A DNA stretch of 36,484 bases, taken from positions 1 to 36,484 of the forward strand of contig NZ_JAEMTF010000043.1 of assembly GCF_016462415.1 (NCBI RefSeq). The letters are read 5' to 3'. Source of the DNA: Williamsia sp. Lineage in GTDB: Bacteria; Actinomycetota; Actinomycetes; Mycobacteriales; Mycobacteriaceae. The translations under genes and the position numbers were made by a program. Below, piece by piece: positions 17,207 to 25,622 of this stretch. Under the pieces are notes generated by a model. The model was not told the DNA's origin. It saw only the letters and a list, made by a program, of their open reading frames with translations, and made no database searches. Within the stretch, counting starts at the first letter, position 1; each line of letters starts with the position of its first letter.

Positions 17207-17989
17207 CTATTCGACGTGCGGTTGTCCCGTCGACGCGCTCGTGCCGCCGTCGACGGTGAGCATCGTGCCGGTGATGTACCGGGCATCGTCGGACGCCAGG
17301 AACAGGACCGCGGGCGCGACGTCGTCGGGCTCACCGGGGCGACCCAGCGCGATGCGATTGACGAACGGGGCCAACGACTTCTCGTCGCGGCCCATCCCCT
17401 CGGTCATCTCGGTGAGGGTGAACGCCGGGCCGACCGCGTTGATCCGCACGCCGCGGCCGCCGTAATCCAGTGCCAGCGAGCGCACGAACCCGTTCACCGC
17501 GTGCTTGGTGGCGTTGTACGCCGCCTGTCCCCAGTCGCCGCCGATCCCGGACACCGACGACACCGCGATGAGGTTCCCGCCGGTCTTCACCAGCTCCGGC
17601 AGCGTCGCCTGCGCGACGTGCACGAATCCGTCGATGTTGACCCCGCGCAGGAGCGCCCAGTTGTCGTCGGACATGTCGACGATGTCGCCGCCACCGTCAT
17701 GGACCCCGGCGTTGCTGACGACGACATCGATGCGGCCGAACTCCGTCAGGGTCGCCGCGACGAGTGCGTCGACGTCGGCGCGCTTCGAGACGTCTCCGGT
17801 GACCACCAGGGCGGAACCGTCGGCGGCCTCGCCGACCGTCTCCTCCAACGGATCGCGACGGCGACCCGAGACCACGACCGTGGCGCCGTTGGCCAGGAAC
17901 GCCCGCGCGATCGATCGGCCGATGCCGGTCCCCGCGCCGGTGATGATCACGACCTTGTCGTCGACTGCGTATGTGTTGATGGTGCTCAT
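17207..17989 (-). CDS. SDR family oxidoreductase
   Basis: 260-residue classical SDR with cofactor motif TGAGTGIG (about 17-24), NAG at about 95, catalytic Ser in VSSVSG and YNATK, and a C-terminal YITGTMLTVDGG typical of FabG-like dehydrogenases. It oxidises or reduces an unknown alcohol/carbonyl. Its ATG overlaps the stop of the upstream SDR-like gene (ATGA), so the pair is translationally coupled and probably controlled by the divergent HxlR regulator. Confidence 0.92.
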   Translation of the reverse strand: MSTINTYAVDDKVVIITGAGTGIGRSIARAFLANGATVVVSGRRRDPLEETVGEAADGSALVVTGDVSKRADVDALVAATLTEFGRIDVVVSNAGVHDGGGDIVDMSDDNWALLRGVNIDGFVHVAQATLPELVKTGGNLIAVSSVSGIGGDWGQAAYNATKHAVNGFVRSLALDYGGRGVRINAVGPAFTLTEMTEGMGRDEKSLAPFVNRIALGRPGEPDDVAPAVLFLASDDARYITGTMLTVDGGTSASTGQPHVE

Positions 17990-18705
17990 GCGCTGCGTGC
18001 GCCTCCCTCTACGTGGATGGTCTCACCGCTGACGAACCCGGCGGTCAGCAACCAGGTTGCTGCATCGACGATGTCACCGGCCGCGCCGATGCGTCCGACC
18101 GGGTTGGCGCCGGCGACGCCGTCGAACAGTGCGGCGCGGTCGGCGTCGGGTAGTCCGTCCCAGGTCCCGGAGTCGATGATGCCCGGTGAGATGGCGTTGA
18201 CGCGGATGGGTGCGAGCTCCTTCGCGAGGTGGCTCACCGCGAACGACACCGCGCCGTTGGTGATGCCCATGATCGACTTGCCGGGCGACGGCTTCCACGC
18301 CGCGACACCGGAGAACAGGACGATCGAGCCCGTCGCCGGCATCGCCGGAGCGAAGTGCTTGGCCAGCAGCAGCGGGCCGATCACCTTGGCCTCGAAGGCG
18401 GTGACCACCTTGTCGTGGTCGAGTTCGGGCACCGCGACGTTGTGGTGGGCGGCGGCGGTCGCGACGATGTGGTCGACCGCTACCAGTTCGGCGGCCGCCG
18501 CGCCGATGCTCGACTCGTCGGCGATGTCGATGGTGATGCCGCGCGCGTTCTCGAGGCCGTCCGCCGCCGTCACCGCGGCCTCGTGGTCACGTGCTCCGAT
18601 GACCACCCGTGCGCCGAGTCCGGCCGCTCGGGTCGCGATCGCCAACCCCAGATTCTTCGCGCCACCGACCACCAGCACCGTGCGTCCGTCGAGTGTGTTC
18701 GTCAT
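17986..18705 (-). CDS. SDR-fold protein without the catalytic Tyr/Lys
   Basis: 239-residue Rossmann-fold protein of the SDR superfamily. The N-terminal VVGGAKNLGLAIA cofactor loop, FSG at Ser132 and a C-terminal GFVSGETIHVEGG are present. Where an active SDR has Tyr-x3-Lys (as YNATK in the next gene), this one has MGITN: Met146 and Asn150. It may be catalytically inactive, use another residue, or act as a partner subunit of the coupled SDR at 17207-17989. The ATG at 18705 begins exactly at the homologous region; an in-frame upstream extension would run into the promoter gap. It is divergent from the HxlR regulator. Confidence 0.85.
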   Translation of the reverse strand: MTNTLDGRTVLVVGGAKNLGLAIATRAAGLGARVVIGARDHEAAVTAADGLENARGITIDIADESSIGAAAAELVAVDHIVATAAAHHNVAVPELDHDKVVTAFEAKVIGPLLLAKHFAPAMPATGSIVLFSGVAAWKPSPGKSIMGITNGAVSFAVSHLAKELAPIRVNAISPGIIDSGTWDGLPDADRAALFDGVAGANPVGRIGAAGDIVDAATWLLTAGFVSGETIHVEGGARSA

Positions 18706-18758
18706 GTTCGTTCCCTTCCGATGTCGTCGTAGGCTCACACCGGAGACGGTATGGATTT

Positions 18759-18770
18759 GATACCGGTATC
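18759..18770. promoter_or_regulatory. Palindrome in SDR-hxlR divergon, candidate HxlR operator
   Basis: GATACCGGTATC is a perfect 12-bp palindrome, with a further GGTAT at 18748-18752 ahead of it, in the 101-bp gap between the divergent SDR-like gene (18705) and hxlR (18807). The GTA/TAC spacing resembles sites of MarR/HxlR winged-helix regulators. Binding by the adjacent regulator is inferred. Confidence 0.55.
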
Positions 18771-18806
18771 TACAACGAAACCGTCCACCACCAGGGGTGA
18801 CACGCA

Positions 18807-19181
18807 ATGTCGAAGGCATACAACGTGATGGCGCCGACGTGCCCGAGCCGCGTCGTGCTGCATCGGATCGGGGCCCGGTGGACGGTGTTCGTCGTCACCG
18901 CACTGGCCGACGGAGCGATGCGGTTCAGCGAGCTGAAGCACCACATCCAGGGCATCACGCCGAAGGTGCTGACCGAGACGTTGCGCGCGCTGCACCACGA
19001 CGGCCTCGTCGACCGCATCGACCGGGGCGGTCAACCGCCGCATGTCGAATACGCGCTGACCGACCTCGGCCGCTCACTGCTCGAACCGTTGGCCGCAGTG
19101 CGTGAGTGGGCCGAGAGTCACGTCCCCGAGGTGCAGGCCGCGAACGCCCGAAACGAGAACACCCGGCACGACGTCGGATGA
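18807..19181 (+). CDS. HxlR family winged-helix transcriptional regulator
   Basis: 124-residue regulator of the HxlR/YodB type. CPSRVVLHRIGARWTVFVV at the N-terminus contains the single conserved cysteine (Cys12) that redox-sensing members use. The winged helix follows (RFSELKHHIQGITPKVLTETLRAL) and then the wing YALTDLGRSLLEPL. Such proteins often respond to reactive carbonyls, quinones or oxidants and control a divergent oxidoreductase, as here with the SDR pair. AGGGGTG lies about 8 bases before the ATG. A hairpin overlaps its stop codon. Confidence 0.92.
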   Translation: MSKAYNVMAPTCPSRVVLHRIGARWTVFVVTALADGAMRFSELKHHIQGITPKVLTETLRALHHDGLVDRIDRGGQPPHVEYALTDLGRSLLEPLAAVREWAESHVPEVQAANARNENTRHDVG

Positions 19182-19195
19182 GACGTCGCGCCGGG
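19162..19195. terminator. Hairpin terminator spanning the hxlR stop codon
   Basis: CCCGGCACGACGTC (19162-19175) and GACGTCGCGCCGGG (19182-19195) form a 14-bp stem with one A/C mismatch around a 6-base loop that contains the hxlR TGA. It sits between convergent hxlR and clpB and may serve both. There is no long T tract. Confidence 0.6.
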
Positions 19196-19232
19196 CGCTG
19201 TGTCGTGCGGGTCTGATCGCCTCGGACTCCGG

Positions 19233-21797
19233 CTAGCCCAGGACCAGGCTCTCGCCGTCGGCGCTGGTGTTGACCGGCACGACGTCGCCGTCGTGGATGT
19301 CGCCGGCCAGCAACCCACGTGCCAGCTGATCGCCGATCGACTTCTGCACCAGCCGTCGCAGTGGCCGCGCGCCGTAGAGCGGGTCGAAACCGCGTGCGGC
19401 GAGCCACTTCTTGGCGTTCGCCGACACCTCGAGCTGCAGTCGGCGCTGGGCCAGACGTGCGGCCAGCGACCCGATCTGGATCTCGACGATCGACTCGAGT
19501 TCGGACTCGTTCAGCGCGTCGAAGATGACCACGTCGTCGAGCCGGTTGATGAACTCGGGTTTGAAGGCCGAGCGGACCGCCGTCATCACCTGGTCCTTGG
19601 TCCCGCCTGCTCCCAGGTTGGACGTGAGGATCAGGATCGTGTTGCGGAAGTCCACCGTCCGACCCTGACCGTCGGTGAGGCGTCCTTCGTCGAGCACCTG
19701 CAGCAGGATGTCGAACACGTCGGGGTGCGCCTTCTCGATCTCGTCGAAGAGCACCACCGTGTACGGCCGACGACGCACCGCCTCGGTGAGCTGGCCGCCC
19801 GACTCGTACCCGACGTAGCCCGGAGGGGCACCGACGAGCCGTGCGACGCTGTGCTTCTCGCCGTACTCGCTCATGTCGATGCGCACCATGGCGTGCTCGT
19901 CGTCGAACAGGAACTCCGCCAACGCCTTCGCCAGCTCGGTCTTGCCGACACCGGTCGGCCCGAGAAACATGAACGAACCCAGCGGCCGGTTCGGGTCGGC
20001 GACACCGGCCCGTGACCGCCGGACCGCGTCGGAGACGGCCTCGACCGCCTCACGCTGTCCGACGACGCGGGCACCGATCTCGTCCTCCATGCGCAGGAGC
20101 TTGGTGACCTCACCCTCGAGCATGCGCCCGGCGGGGATACCGGTCCACGCGGAGACGACCTCGGCGACGTCGTCGGGACCGACCTCCTCCTTGAGCATGA
20201 CCGAATCACCTGCGGGCGCGCCCTTGTCGGCCGCGATCGCGAGTTCTTTCTCCAGCACCGGGATCTGGCCGTACCGGAGTTCGGCGGCACGTCCGAGATC
20301 ACCGTCGCGCTCGGCGCGGTCGGATTCACCGCGCAGCGTCTCCAGCTTCTCCTTCAGGTCACGGACACCGTCGATCGCCTGCTTCTCGCCCTGCCAGCGC
20401 GCCGAGAGCTCGTTGAGCTTCTCGCGCTGATCGGCGAGTTCGCGCCGCAGCTTCTCCAGACGCTGCTTCGACGCCTCGTCGGTCTCCTTGTCGAGCGCGA
20501 CCTCCTCGACCTCGAGCCGACGCACGATGCGTTCGACCTCGTCGATCTCGACGGGGCGCGAGTCGATCTCCATGCGCAGACGCGACGCGGCCTCGTCGAC
20601 GAGGTCGATGGCCTTGTCCGGCAGGAACCGCGACGTGATGTAGCGGTCACTGAGCGTCGCCGCGGCGACGAGCGCGGAGTCGGTGATGCGGACACCGTGG
20701 TGCACCTCGTAGCGCTCCTTGAGTCCACGCAGGATGCCGACCGCGTCCTCGACCGAGGGCTCGCCGACGTAGACCTGCTGGAAACGACGTTCCAGCGCAG
20801 CGTCCTTCTCGATGTATTTGCGGTACTCCTCGAGCGTGGTGGCACCGACCAGCCGCAGCTCACCACGCGCGAGCATCGGCTTGATCATGTTGCCCGCGTC
20901 CATCGCGGAGTCGCCGGTGGCGCCGGCGCCCACGATGGTGTGCAGCTCGTCGATGAAGGTGATGACCTGTCCGGCCGAGCCCTTGATGTCGTCGAGGACG
21001 GCCTTGAGCCGCTCCTCGAACTCGCCGCGGTACTTCGCGCCGGCGACCATCGACGACATGTCGAGGCTGACGACGGTCTTGTCGCGCAGGCTCTCCGGCA
21101 CGTCGCCGGCGATGATGCGCTGGGCGAGACCCTCGACGATGGCGGTCTTGCCGACGCCGGGTTCGCCGATGAGCACCGGGTTGTTCTTGGTTCGTCGGCT
21201 CAGCACCTGCACGACGCGACGGATCTCGGTGTCGCGACCGATGACCGGGTCGAGCTTGCCCTCGCGGGCCTGCGCGGTGAGGTCGGTGGAGTACTTCTCC
21301 AGCGCCTGGTAGGTCGATTCCGGGTCCGGCGAGGTGACACGTGCGCTGCCGCGGACGGCCACGAACGCCTCGCGCAGGGCCTGCGGGGTGGCGCCGACGT
21401 CGTGCAGCAGCTTTGCCACCTCGGAGTCACCGGTGGCCAGACCGACCACGAGGTGTTCGGTGGAGACATACTCGTCGTCGAGCTCCCCGGCGAGCTGCTG
21501 GGCGGCGGTGATCGCCGCGATCGTCTCGCGGGTGAGCTGCGGTGCGGAGCTGGCACCGGATGCGGTCGGCATCCGGGACACCAGGTTCTTGGCCTGCGCC
21601 TTGACCGCGACCGGGTCGACGCCGACGGCCTTGAGCAGCGGCGATGCGATGCCCTCGGGTTGATCGAGCAACTCGACCAGCACATGGGCCGGTCGGACGT
21701 CGGGATTGCCGGCGGCGGTCGCCGACTGCACCGCGGCCGACAGTGCGGCCTGCGTCTTCGTCGTCGGGTTGAACCCGCCGGAGTTGGGAGTGGTCAT
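19233..21797 (-). CDS. clpB: ATP-dependent disaggregase ClpB
   Basis: 854-residue Hsp100 chaperone, close to the usual 850-860. It rescues aggregated proteins with DnaK in the cytosol. Domains in order: Clp N-terminal repeats (about 1-145); first AAA+ module with Walker A GEPGVGKT near 206 and Walker B-type FIDELH; a long Glu/Arg/Lys-rich coiled-coil middle domain (about 410-520) with [16 protein letters not shown], which separates ClpB from ClpA/ClpC; second AAA+ module with [19 protein letters not shown] near 605; and a C-terminal small domain. AAGGTGAG precedes the ATG. A perfect HAIR site lies 74-94 bases upstream, indicating HspR repression released by heat or protein damage. Confidence 0.98.
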   Translation of the reverse strand: MTTPNSGGFNPTTKTQAALSAAVQSATAAGNPDVRPAHVLVELLDQPEGIASPLLKAVGVDPVAVKAQAKNLVSRMPTASGASSAPQLTRETIAAITAAQQLAGELDDEYVSTEHLVVGLATGDSEVAKLLHDVGATPQALREAFVAVRGSARVTSPDPESTYQALEKYSTDLTAQAREGKLDPVIGRDTEIRRVVQVLSRRTKNNPVLIGEPGVGKTAIVEGLAQRIIAGDVPESLRDKTVVSLDMSSMVAGAKYRGEFEERLKAVLDDIKGSAGQVITFIDELHTIVGAGATGDSAMDAGNMIKPMLARGELRLVGATTLEEYRKYIEKDAALERRFQQVYVGEPSVEDAVGILRGLKERYEVHHGVRITDSALVAAATLSDRYITSRFLPDKAIDLVDEAASRLRMEIDSRPVEIDEVERIVRRLEVEEVALDKETDEASKQRLEKLRRELADQREKLNELSARWQGEKQAIDGVRDLKEKLETLRGESDRAERDGDLGRAAELRYGQIPVLEKELAIAADKGAPAGDSVMLKEEVGPDDVAEVVSAWTGIPAGRMLEGEVTKLLRMEDEIGARVVGQREAVEAVSDAVRRSRAGVADPNRPLGSFMFLGPTGVGKTELAKALAEFLFDDEHAMVRIDMSEYGEKHSVARLVGAPPGYVGYESGGQLTEAVRRRPYTVVLFDEIEKAHPDVFDILLQVLDEGRLTDGQGRTVDFRNTILILTSNLGAGGTKDQVMTAVRSAFKPEFINRLDDVVIFDALNESELESIVEIQIGSLAARLAQRRLQLEVSANAKKWLAARGFDPLYGARPLRRLVQKSIGDQLARGLLAGDIHDGDVVPVNTSADGESLVLG

Positions 21798-21870
21798 GTG
21801 CTCACCTTCCTAGGTCTTGCGTGAAGTGTCTCGGGTCGAATGACCCATCGAGTCCTACAACGCACAAGAA

Positions 21871-21891
21871 CTTGAGTCTGTTCCACTCAAG
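21871..21891. promoter_or_regulatory. HAIR element (HspR binding site) upstream of clpB
   Basis: CTTGAGT-N7-ACTCAAG is an exact match to the HspR-associated inverted repeat known from actinobacterial dnaK and clpB promoters. It is centred about 84 bases upstream of the clpB ATG, a typical operator position. Confidence 0.93.
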
Positions 21892-22514
21892 TATGCGGAT
21901 GCGGCACGTTCCCCGCAATCACGACCACCCGCACTGCCGCGATCGCGGAGACTCCGGACTTGTAGCCCGGGAGTCCTGACTGTCGACCAAGATCGCCACA
22001 TCGGCACCACGAATAACAAGTCCTGCGCTGCGGCGCTACACAAGGCGGGGGTCGGGATGTTCGCCAGAGTGCGGCTGCCTCCTGATCGTCAGCAACGGTC
22101 GGGGATCGCTCGGCGCGGCAATGTTCCCAGCGGTCACGCCGGTCCGAAGTTCGCCCTAAGCTCAGTAGGATCGCGCGCGCATCGTGTCGTCCTGGGTCAC
22201 CGGCCACGCCCTTGGATGACTGGCGATCACGCACCACCCACGCCTTCCGCCGACCCCGCCACCACTATGAGCTTTTGACCGGTCACTCCGAGCTCACCAG
22301 GGCCGTCTTGAGTTCGGCAAACGCCGGTAACCCCCGGCAAATCCGAGCAGCCAGACACGGCTTAATGGCCCGGACTCCGCCGCAGGAGGACTGAAAGACA
22401 GGACGCTTCGCGCGAAGTCGGAACTCCTGTCGAAACCGCCTGGCGTTTCGCGCGCTTGCAAGGTCATTGTGCGGCCCGGTGTCGTCACCTGCGGCTTGGA
22501 CTACACCGGATGTG
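21892..22514. other. Gene-free stretch between clpB and the biosynthetic cluster
   Basis: About 620 bases. Short open frames occur on both strands, but none has a convincing ribosome-binding site, a recognisable family or codon usage like its neighbours. Visible structure is limited to a nested inverted repeat at 22397-22431 and a pair CCGGTGT (22476-22482)/ACACCGG (22503-22509) just past the stop of the MDR gene, which may end the leftward operon. This is the left junction of the AfsA/FAS-like cluster and a candidate site for an insertion scar. I see no complete tRNA, integrase or att-like duplication. Confidence 0.5.
22397..22431. repeat. Nested inverted repeat downstream of the MDR gene
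   Basis: GACAGGA (22397-22403) pairs with TCCTGTC (22425-22431). Inside lies the perfect 12-bp palindrome CTTCGCGCGAAG (22406-22417). As RNA this could fold as a two-part stem. It lies 84 bases beyond the stop of the leftward operon, so it may be a terminator, or it may be unrelated. Confidence 0.4.
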
Positions 22515-23516
22515 CTAGCTGCGCCTCACGGCCAGAACTATCTTTCCCGTAGTCCCACCCGCCTCGAGGACGCGCTGCGCCGAGGCAGCGTCGTCGAGGT
22601 CGTACAGCGAATGGATCGGCACCGTAATGTCTTTCGCAGCGACATGAGCAACCGCCTTGTCAAGTGCTTGCTTGACCAGTCGCGGTCGCCGACGGGCGAA
22701 TGCCAGCGTGCTGTGGCCGATGATCCCCGCGCTAGCGAACCATAAGGTGTTGGCACTGAGCTTCGAGTCTTCGCCGCCGGATGCGTTGCCCATTGCGATC
22801 AATCGTCCTCCCGGCGCGAGTCGTTCTAGGTCGCGAGTCCTATTGGCGCCGCCGACGGGGTCGATGATGACGTCGAATTCTGCGTCACCGAGGTCCGCTT
22901 GAGAATTGGCGCGCACAACCACTCGGGTGTATCCGTGCTCGAGTGCGCTCCTCGACTTCGCCTTGGTACCCACAGTTCCGGTCACCGATTTGATGCCCGC
23001 CATTCGAGCGACCTGCCCGAACTGGGTACCGAATCCACCTGCAGCGGCATGGACCAGTACCGCATCACCCGGTCTCGTCCGTGCGACGTGTTCGGTAAGT
23101 AGGACCGCGGTCACCGTGTTCGATGGCATCGCCGCGTAGATCTGCAGCCGCTGCGCATCGAGATCATCGCCCGGGATCGCAGCCACGAGTTGCGAATTGA
23201 CACAAACTACCTCGGCGTACCCGCCCGAGTCGGTAATGGTCAGGGCGACCACCGCGTCACCCACGGCAAACTCGGTATCCCCCGGACCGATTTCCCGCAC
23301 GTGACCAGACACCTCGATCCCGGGGGTGAACGGTAGTGCGACGCCGATCGCCCCACGTCGGTACATCACCTCGGCAAAGTTGACACCGGCATAGGCGACA
23401 TCGATGGTCACCTCACCGGGGCCCGGTCGCGGGATCGCGACATCGGATACCGATAGCACCTCGGGGCCGCCGAAACGTTCGATCGTTACGGCGCACATTG
23501 TCTTCGAATCTGCCAT
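22515..23516 (-). CDS. MDR/quinone oxidoreductase-type enoyl reductase-like protein
   Basis: 333-residue medium-chain dehydrogenase/reductase of the zinc-free quinone oxidoreductase class. A GroES-like domain contains YAGVNFAEVMYRRG and LPFTPGIEVSG. The NADPH-binding motif HAAAGGFGTQFGQVA lies at about 156-170. PKS enoyl-reductase domains have the same architecture and loop, so a trans-acting enoyl reductase is a plausible role beside FabF/FabD/FabG/ACP, but quinone or alkenal reduction cannot be excluded. The ATG at 23516 is 5 bases after the stop of the preceding gene; an ATG at 23498 is an alternative. It is the last gene of the leftward biosynthetic operon. Confidence 0.88.
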   Translation of the reverse strand: MADSKTMCAVTIERFGGPEVLSVSDVAIPRPGPGEVTIDVAYAGVNFAEVMYRRGAIGVALPFTPGIEVSGHVREIGPGDTEFAVGDAVVALTITDSGGYAEVVCVNSQLVAAIPGDDLDAQRLQIYAAMPSNTVTAVLLTEHVARTRPGDAVLVHAAAGGFGTQFGQVARMAGIKSVTGTVGTKAKSRSALEHGYTRVVVRANSQADLGDAEFDVIIDPVGGANRTRDLERLAPGGRLIAMGNASGGEDSKLSANTLWFASAGIIGHSTLAFARRRPRLVKQALDKAVAHVAAKDITVPIHSLYDLDDAASAQRVLEAGGTTGKIVLAVRRS

Positions 23517-23521
23517 CGGAT

Positions 23522-23902
23522 TCAGAGGATTTCCGCGTCGGTGAACACATCGCGGGCGATCCACAGCGCACTGACCGCTCGTGGATGACCGGCGTAGAGG
23601 GCGACATGGAAAATGGTCTCGACGATCTCGGTTGGTGTGAGTCCGACGTTGAGCGCGCCGTTGATGTGTGTGGCGAGTTGACGTTCTGCCCCTCCGATCG
23701 CTGTCAGTACCGCGACGTTAATCATCTGCCGCTGCGCGAGGGTGATCCCCTCGCGACCGTAGACATCGGCGAAGCCGGCTTGCACTACGTACTCACCGAA
23801 ATCACTGCTGATCTCGTCGAAGCTCGCGCGGGTGGCGCGGGCCCTGTCCTCGCCGAGGATCCGGTTCATCAGTTCAAGTCCTCGAGTTGTTCGATCAGTC
23901 AT
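23522..23902 (-). CDS. Carboxymuconolactone decarboxylase family protein
   Basis: 126-residue all-helical protein of the CMD family, PcaC-like rather than AhpD-like: the C-x2-C pair of AhpD is absent. It shows the GITLAQRQMINVAVLTA helix and HINGALNVGLTPTEIVETI, then ALYAGHPRAVSAL. Classical members decarboxylate 4-carboxymuconolactone; many others in biosynthetic clusters have unknown or cyclisation/decarboxylation roles. ACGGAG lies about 8 bases before the ATG at 23902. It lies between the FabG- and MDR-like genes, so it probably acts on an intermediate or product of this line. No other catechol or protocatechuate pathway genes are nearby. Confidence 0.88.
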   Translation of the reverse strand: MTDRTTRGLELMNRILGEDRARATRASFDEISSDFGEYVVQAGFADVYGREGITLAQRQMINVAVLTAIGGAERQLATHINGALNVGLTPTEIVETIFHVALYAGHPRAVSALWIARDVFTDAEIL

Positions 23903-23954
23903 GTCGTGCACTCCGTTTCTGACGTTGTTGGACGGCGACGCGAAGCGTCGCCGA

Positions 23955-24665
23955 TCAAAGACCCATGCCGAATCCGCCGTCGACCGGTAGCACCGCACCG
24001 GTCACGTAACCCGCCTCCGGGCTGGCAAGAAAGTGAATTGCAGAGGCGATTTCATTGGGTGTCGCGAGGCGACCCACCGGTGTTGCCCTCATTACGTCAG
24101 ATCGCCGGGCTTCCGACAGCGACGCCGTCATGTCGGTGTCAACAAATCCCGGCGCCACGACGTTTACCGTGATGCCGCGGCTGGCCACCTCGTGCGCCAG
24201 CGATCGGGCCAGTCCGGTCAACCCGGCTTTGGATGCCGAGTAAGCGCTCTGGCCCCGCGCACCGGTGAAGCCGATCACGCTCGACACGAGAACAATCCGT
24301 CCGCCTCGCCGCGCCCGCAGCATCGAGGTAGCCGCGCGTCGCACCACGCGATAGGTGCCGGTTAGGTTGACCTGCAGTTGAGCATCGAACGCCTCAGTGT
24401 CCGTTCCCAGTACGAGTCCGTCGTGCGCACTGCCCGCGTTCGCCACCAGGACCTCGGTGCTCCCGTGCTCGCGCTCCGCGATGTCGAACGCTCGATCAAC
24501 GTCACCGTCGTTGGCGATGTCGCACTGCAGCGAGAGGGCGCCTACCACATCGGATGCAGAGCGGGATGTGACAGTCACATTGTCGCCCTGGTCGAGGAAT
24601 TGCTGGGCAACCGCCAGCCCGATACCGCGCGTTCCTCCCGTGACTACGACAGCGCGCGCACTCAT
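23955..24665 (-). CDS. 3-oxoacyl-ACP reductase FabG-like SDR
   Basis: 236-residue SDR that should reduce beta-ketoacyl-ACP to the hydroxy form with NADPH. It has TGGTRGIG (about 9-16), NAG near 77, Asn100, Ser129 (VSSV) and Tyr142/Lys146 (YSASK), and ends YVTGAVLPVDGGFGMGL as FabG proteins do. Length is a little under the usual 240-250. Its ATG at 24665 overlaps the FabD stop (ATGA), so it is translationally coupled to the acyltransferase. This context makes a role in the dedicated acyl chain more likely than housekeeping. Confidence 0.93.
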   Translation of the reverse strand: MSARAVVVTGGTRGIGLAVAQQFLDQGDNVTVTSRSASDVVGALSLQCDIANDGDVDRAFDIAEREHGSTEVLVANAGSAHDGLVLGTDTEAFDAQLQVNLTGTYRVVRRAATSMLRARRGGRIVLVSSVIGFTGARGQSAYSASKAGLTGLARSLAHEVASRGITVNVVAPGFVDTDMTASLSEARRSDVMRATPVGRLATPNEIASAIHFLASPEAGYVTGAVLPVDGGFGMGL

Positions 24666-25606
24666 GCCACCCGCCGATCTGTTCGCGCGAGGAACTCGTC
24701 GACGTGTTGCGGTGTGGCGCATCGATGCGCGCCCACACCTGGCAGGGATCTGCGGGCCAGGTTGGTCAGCACCTTTCCTGGCCCCACCTCGACTACTTCC
24801 GTGATGCCGAGTCGGAACAGCGTCTGCTGGCATTCCAACCAGCGCACCCGGCCGGTGAGCTGGCGGCCAAGCAGCTCGACGATCTCGGTCGCGGCAGTGT
24901 GTGGCGCAGCATCGACGTTGCAGACCACAGAACACTGGGCGTCGTCGAACGGTGCCAAATCAAGAGCACGGCCGAGTCTTGTTGCGGCAGGAGCCATCAA
25001 CGGCGAATGGTAAGCCCCGCCCACCAACAGCCGCCGTACGAGCCGGGCGCCCGCGTCCCTGAGATCGATCTCGACGTTAGCGACCGCCGCCTCAGTCCCG
25101 GAAATGACGATCTGGTCTGCCGAGTTCTCGTTGGCGGGCCAACAATCGCCATGCCGATCACAGATCGCTGCGACCGTTGCGGCGTCCAGACCAACCGAGG
25201 CGGCCATTACACCCAGCCGGTCCTGCGCAGCGCTGGCCATCGCGGCGCCGCGCTCTGCGACGAGCATCACACCGGCCTCGAAAGTCAGGGCACCTGCGGC
25301 CACCAACGCGGAATATTCGCCAAGGCTGTGACCCGCGACGGCTGCGGGAACAATATTGCGTCCCGAGTTCGCAGCCCGCGCGCGGAGATGATCGAGTGCA
25401 ATACAGCTGAGCACGAACGTGGCCACTTGAGCAGCGAACGGCGCACGCAGCTCGTCGTCGTCACACGACAGCAGCAGACGTTCGACATCGACGCCAAGCA
25501 GCTGCCCCGCAGTGTGCGCCAACTCGAAGGACTCTGTTCGGCGCCACGGCTCACCCATTCCTGCGCTCTGCGAACCCTGCCCAGGGAAGATCAGTCCGAT
25601 TGTCAT
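24662..25606 (-). CDS. Malonyl-CoA:ACP acyltransferase (FabD-like)
   Basis: 314-residue acyltransferase that loads extender units from CoA to the ACP. GQGSQ (9-13, oxyanion loop), nucleophile Ser94 in GHSLGEYSAL, Arg119 in AERGAAM (carboxylate-binding, so a malonyl-type substrate) and His200 in GGAYHSPLM form the expected active site. Length matches FabD. The ATG at 25606 begins directly before the IFPGQGSQ motif; longer upstream reading frame lies in the fabF gene. It is coupled to fabG downstream and lies 16 bases after fabF. It presumably serves the ACP encoded two genes upstream. Confidence 0.94.
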   Translation of the reverse strand: MTIGLIFPGQGSQSAGMGEPWRRTESFELAHTAGQLLGVDVERLLLSCDDDELRAPFAAQVATFVLSCIALDHLRARAANSGRNIVPAAVAGHSLGEYSALVAAGALTFEAGVMLVAERGAAMASAAQDRLGVMAASVGLDAATVAAICDRHGDCWPANENSADQIVISGTEAAVANVEIDLRDAGARLVRRLLVGGAYHSPLMAPAATRLGRALDLAPFDDAQCSVVCNVDAAPHTAATEIVELLGRQLTGRVRWLECQQTLFRLGITEVVEVGPGKVLTNLARRSLPGVGAHRCATPQHVDEFLARTDRRVA

Positions 25607-25622
25607 ATCTCGTCCAATCTGG

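Noticed and set aside
20697-21824. A 375-codon plus-strand open frame antisense to clpB
   Set aside because: It is low in family signal, mirrors clpB codon structure and overlaps a certain gene; likewise 19200-20015.
21930-22025. A tRNA-like stretch on the minus strand (GTGGCGATCTTGGTCGAC followed by a paired GGACT/AGTCC)
   Set aside because: The anticodon loop would be too long, and no matching acceptor stem, T-arm GGTTCRA or CCA context is found; at best a degenerate remnant.
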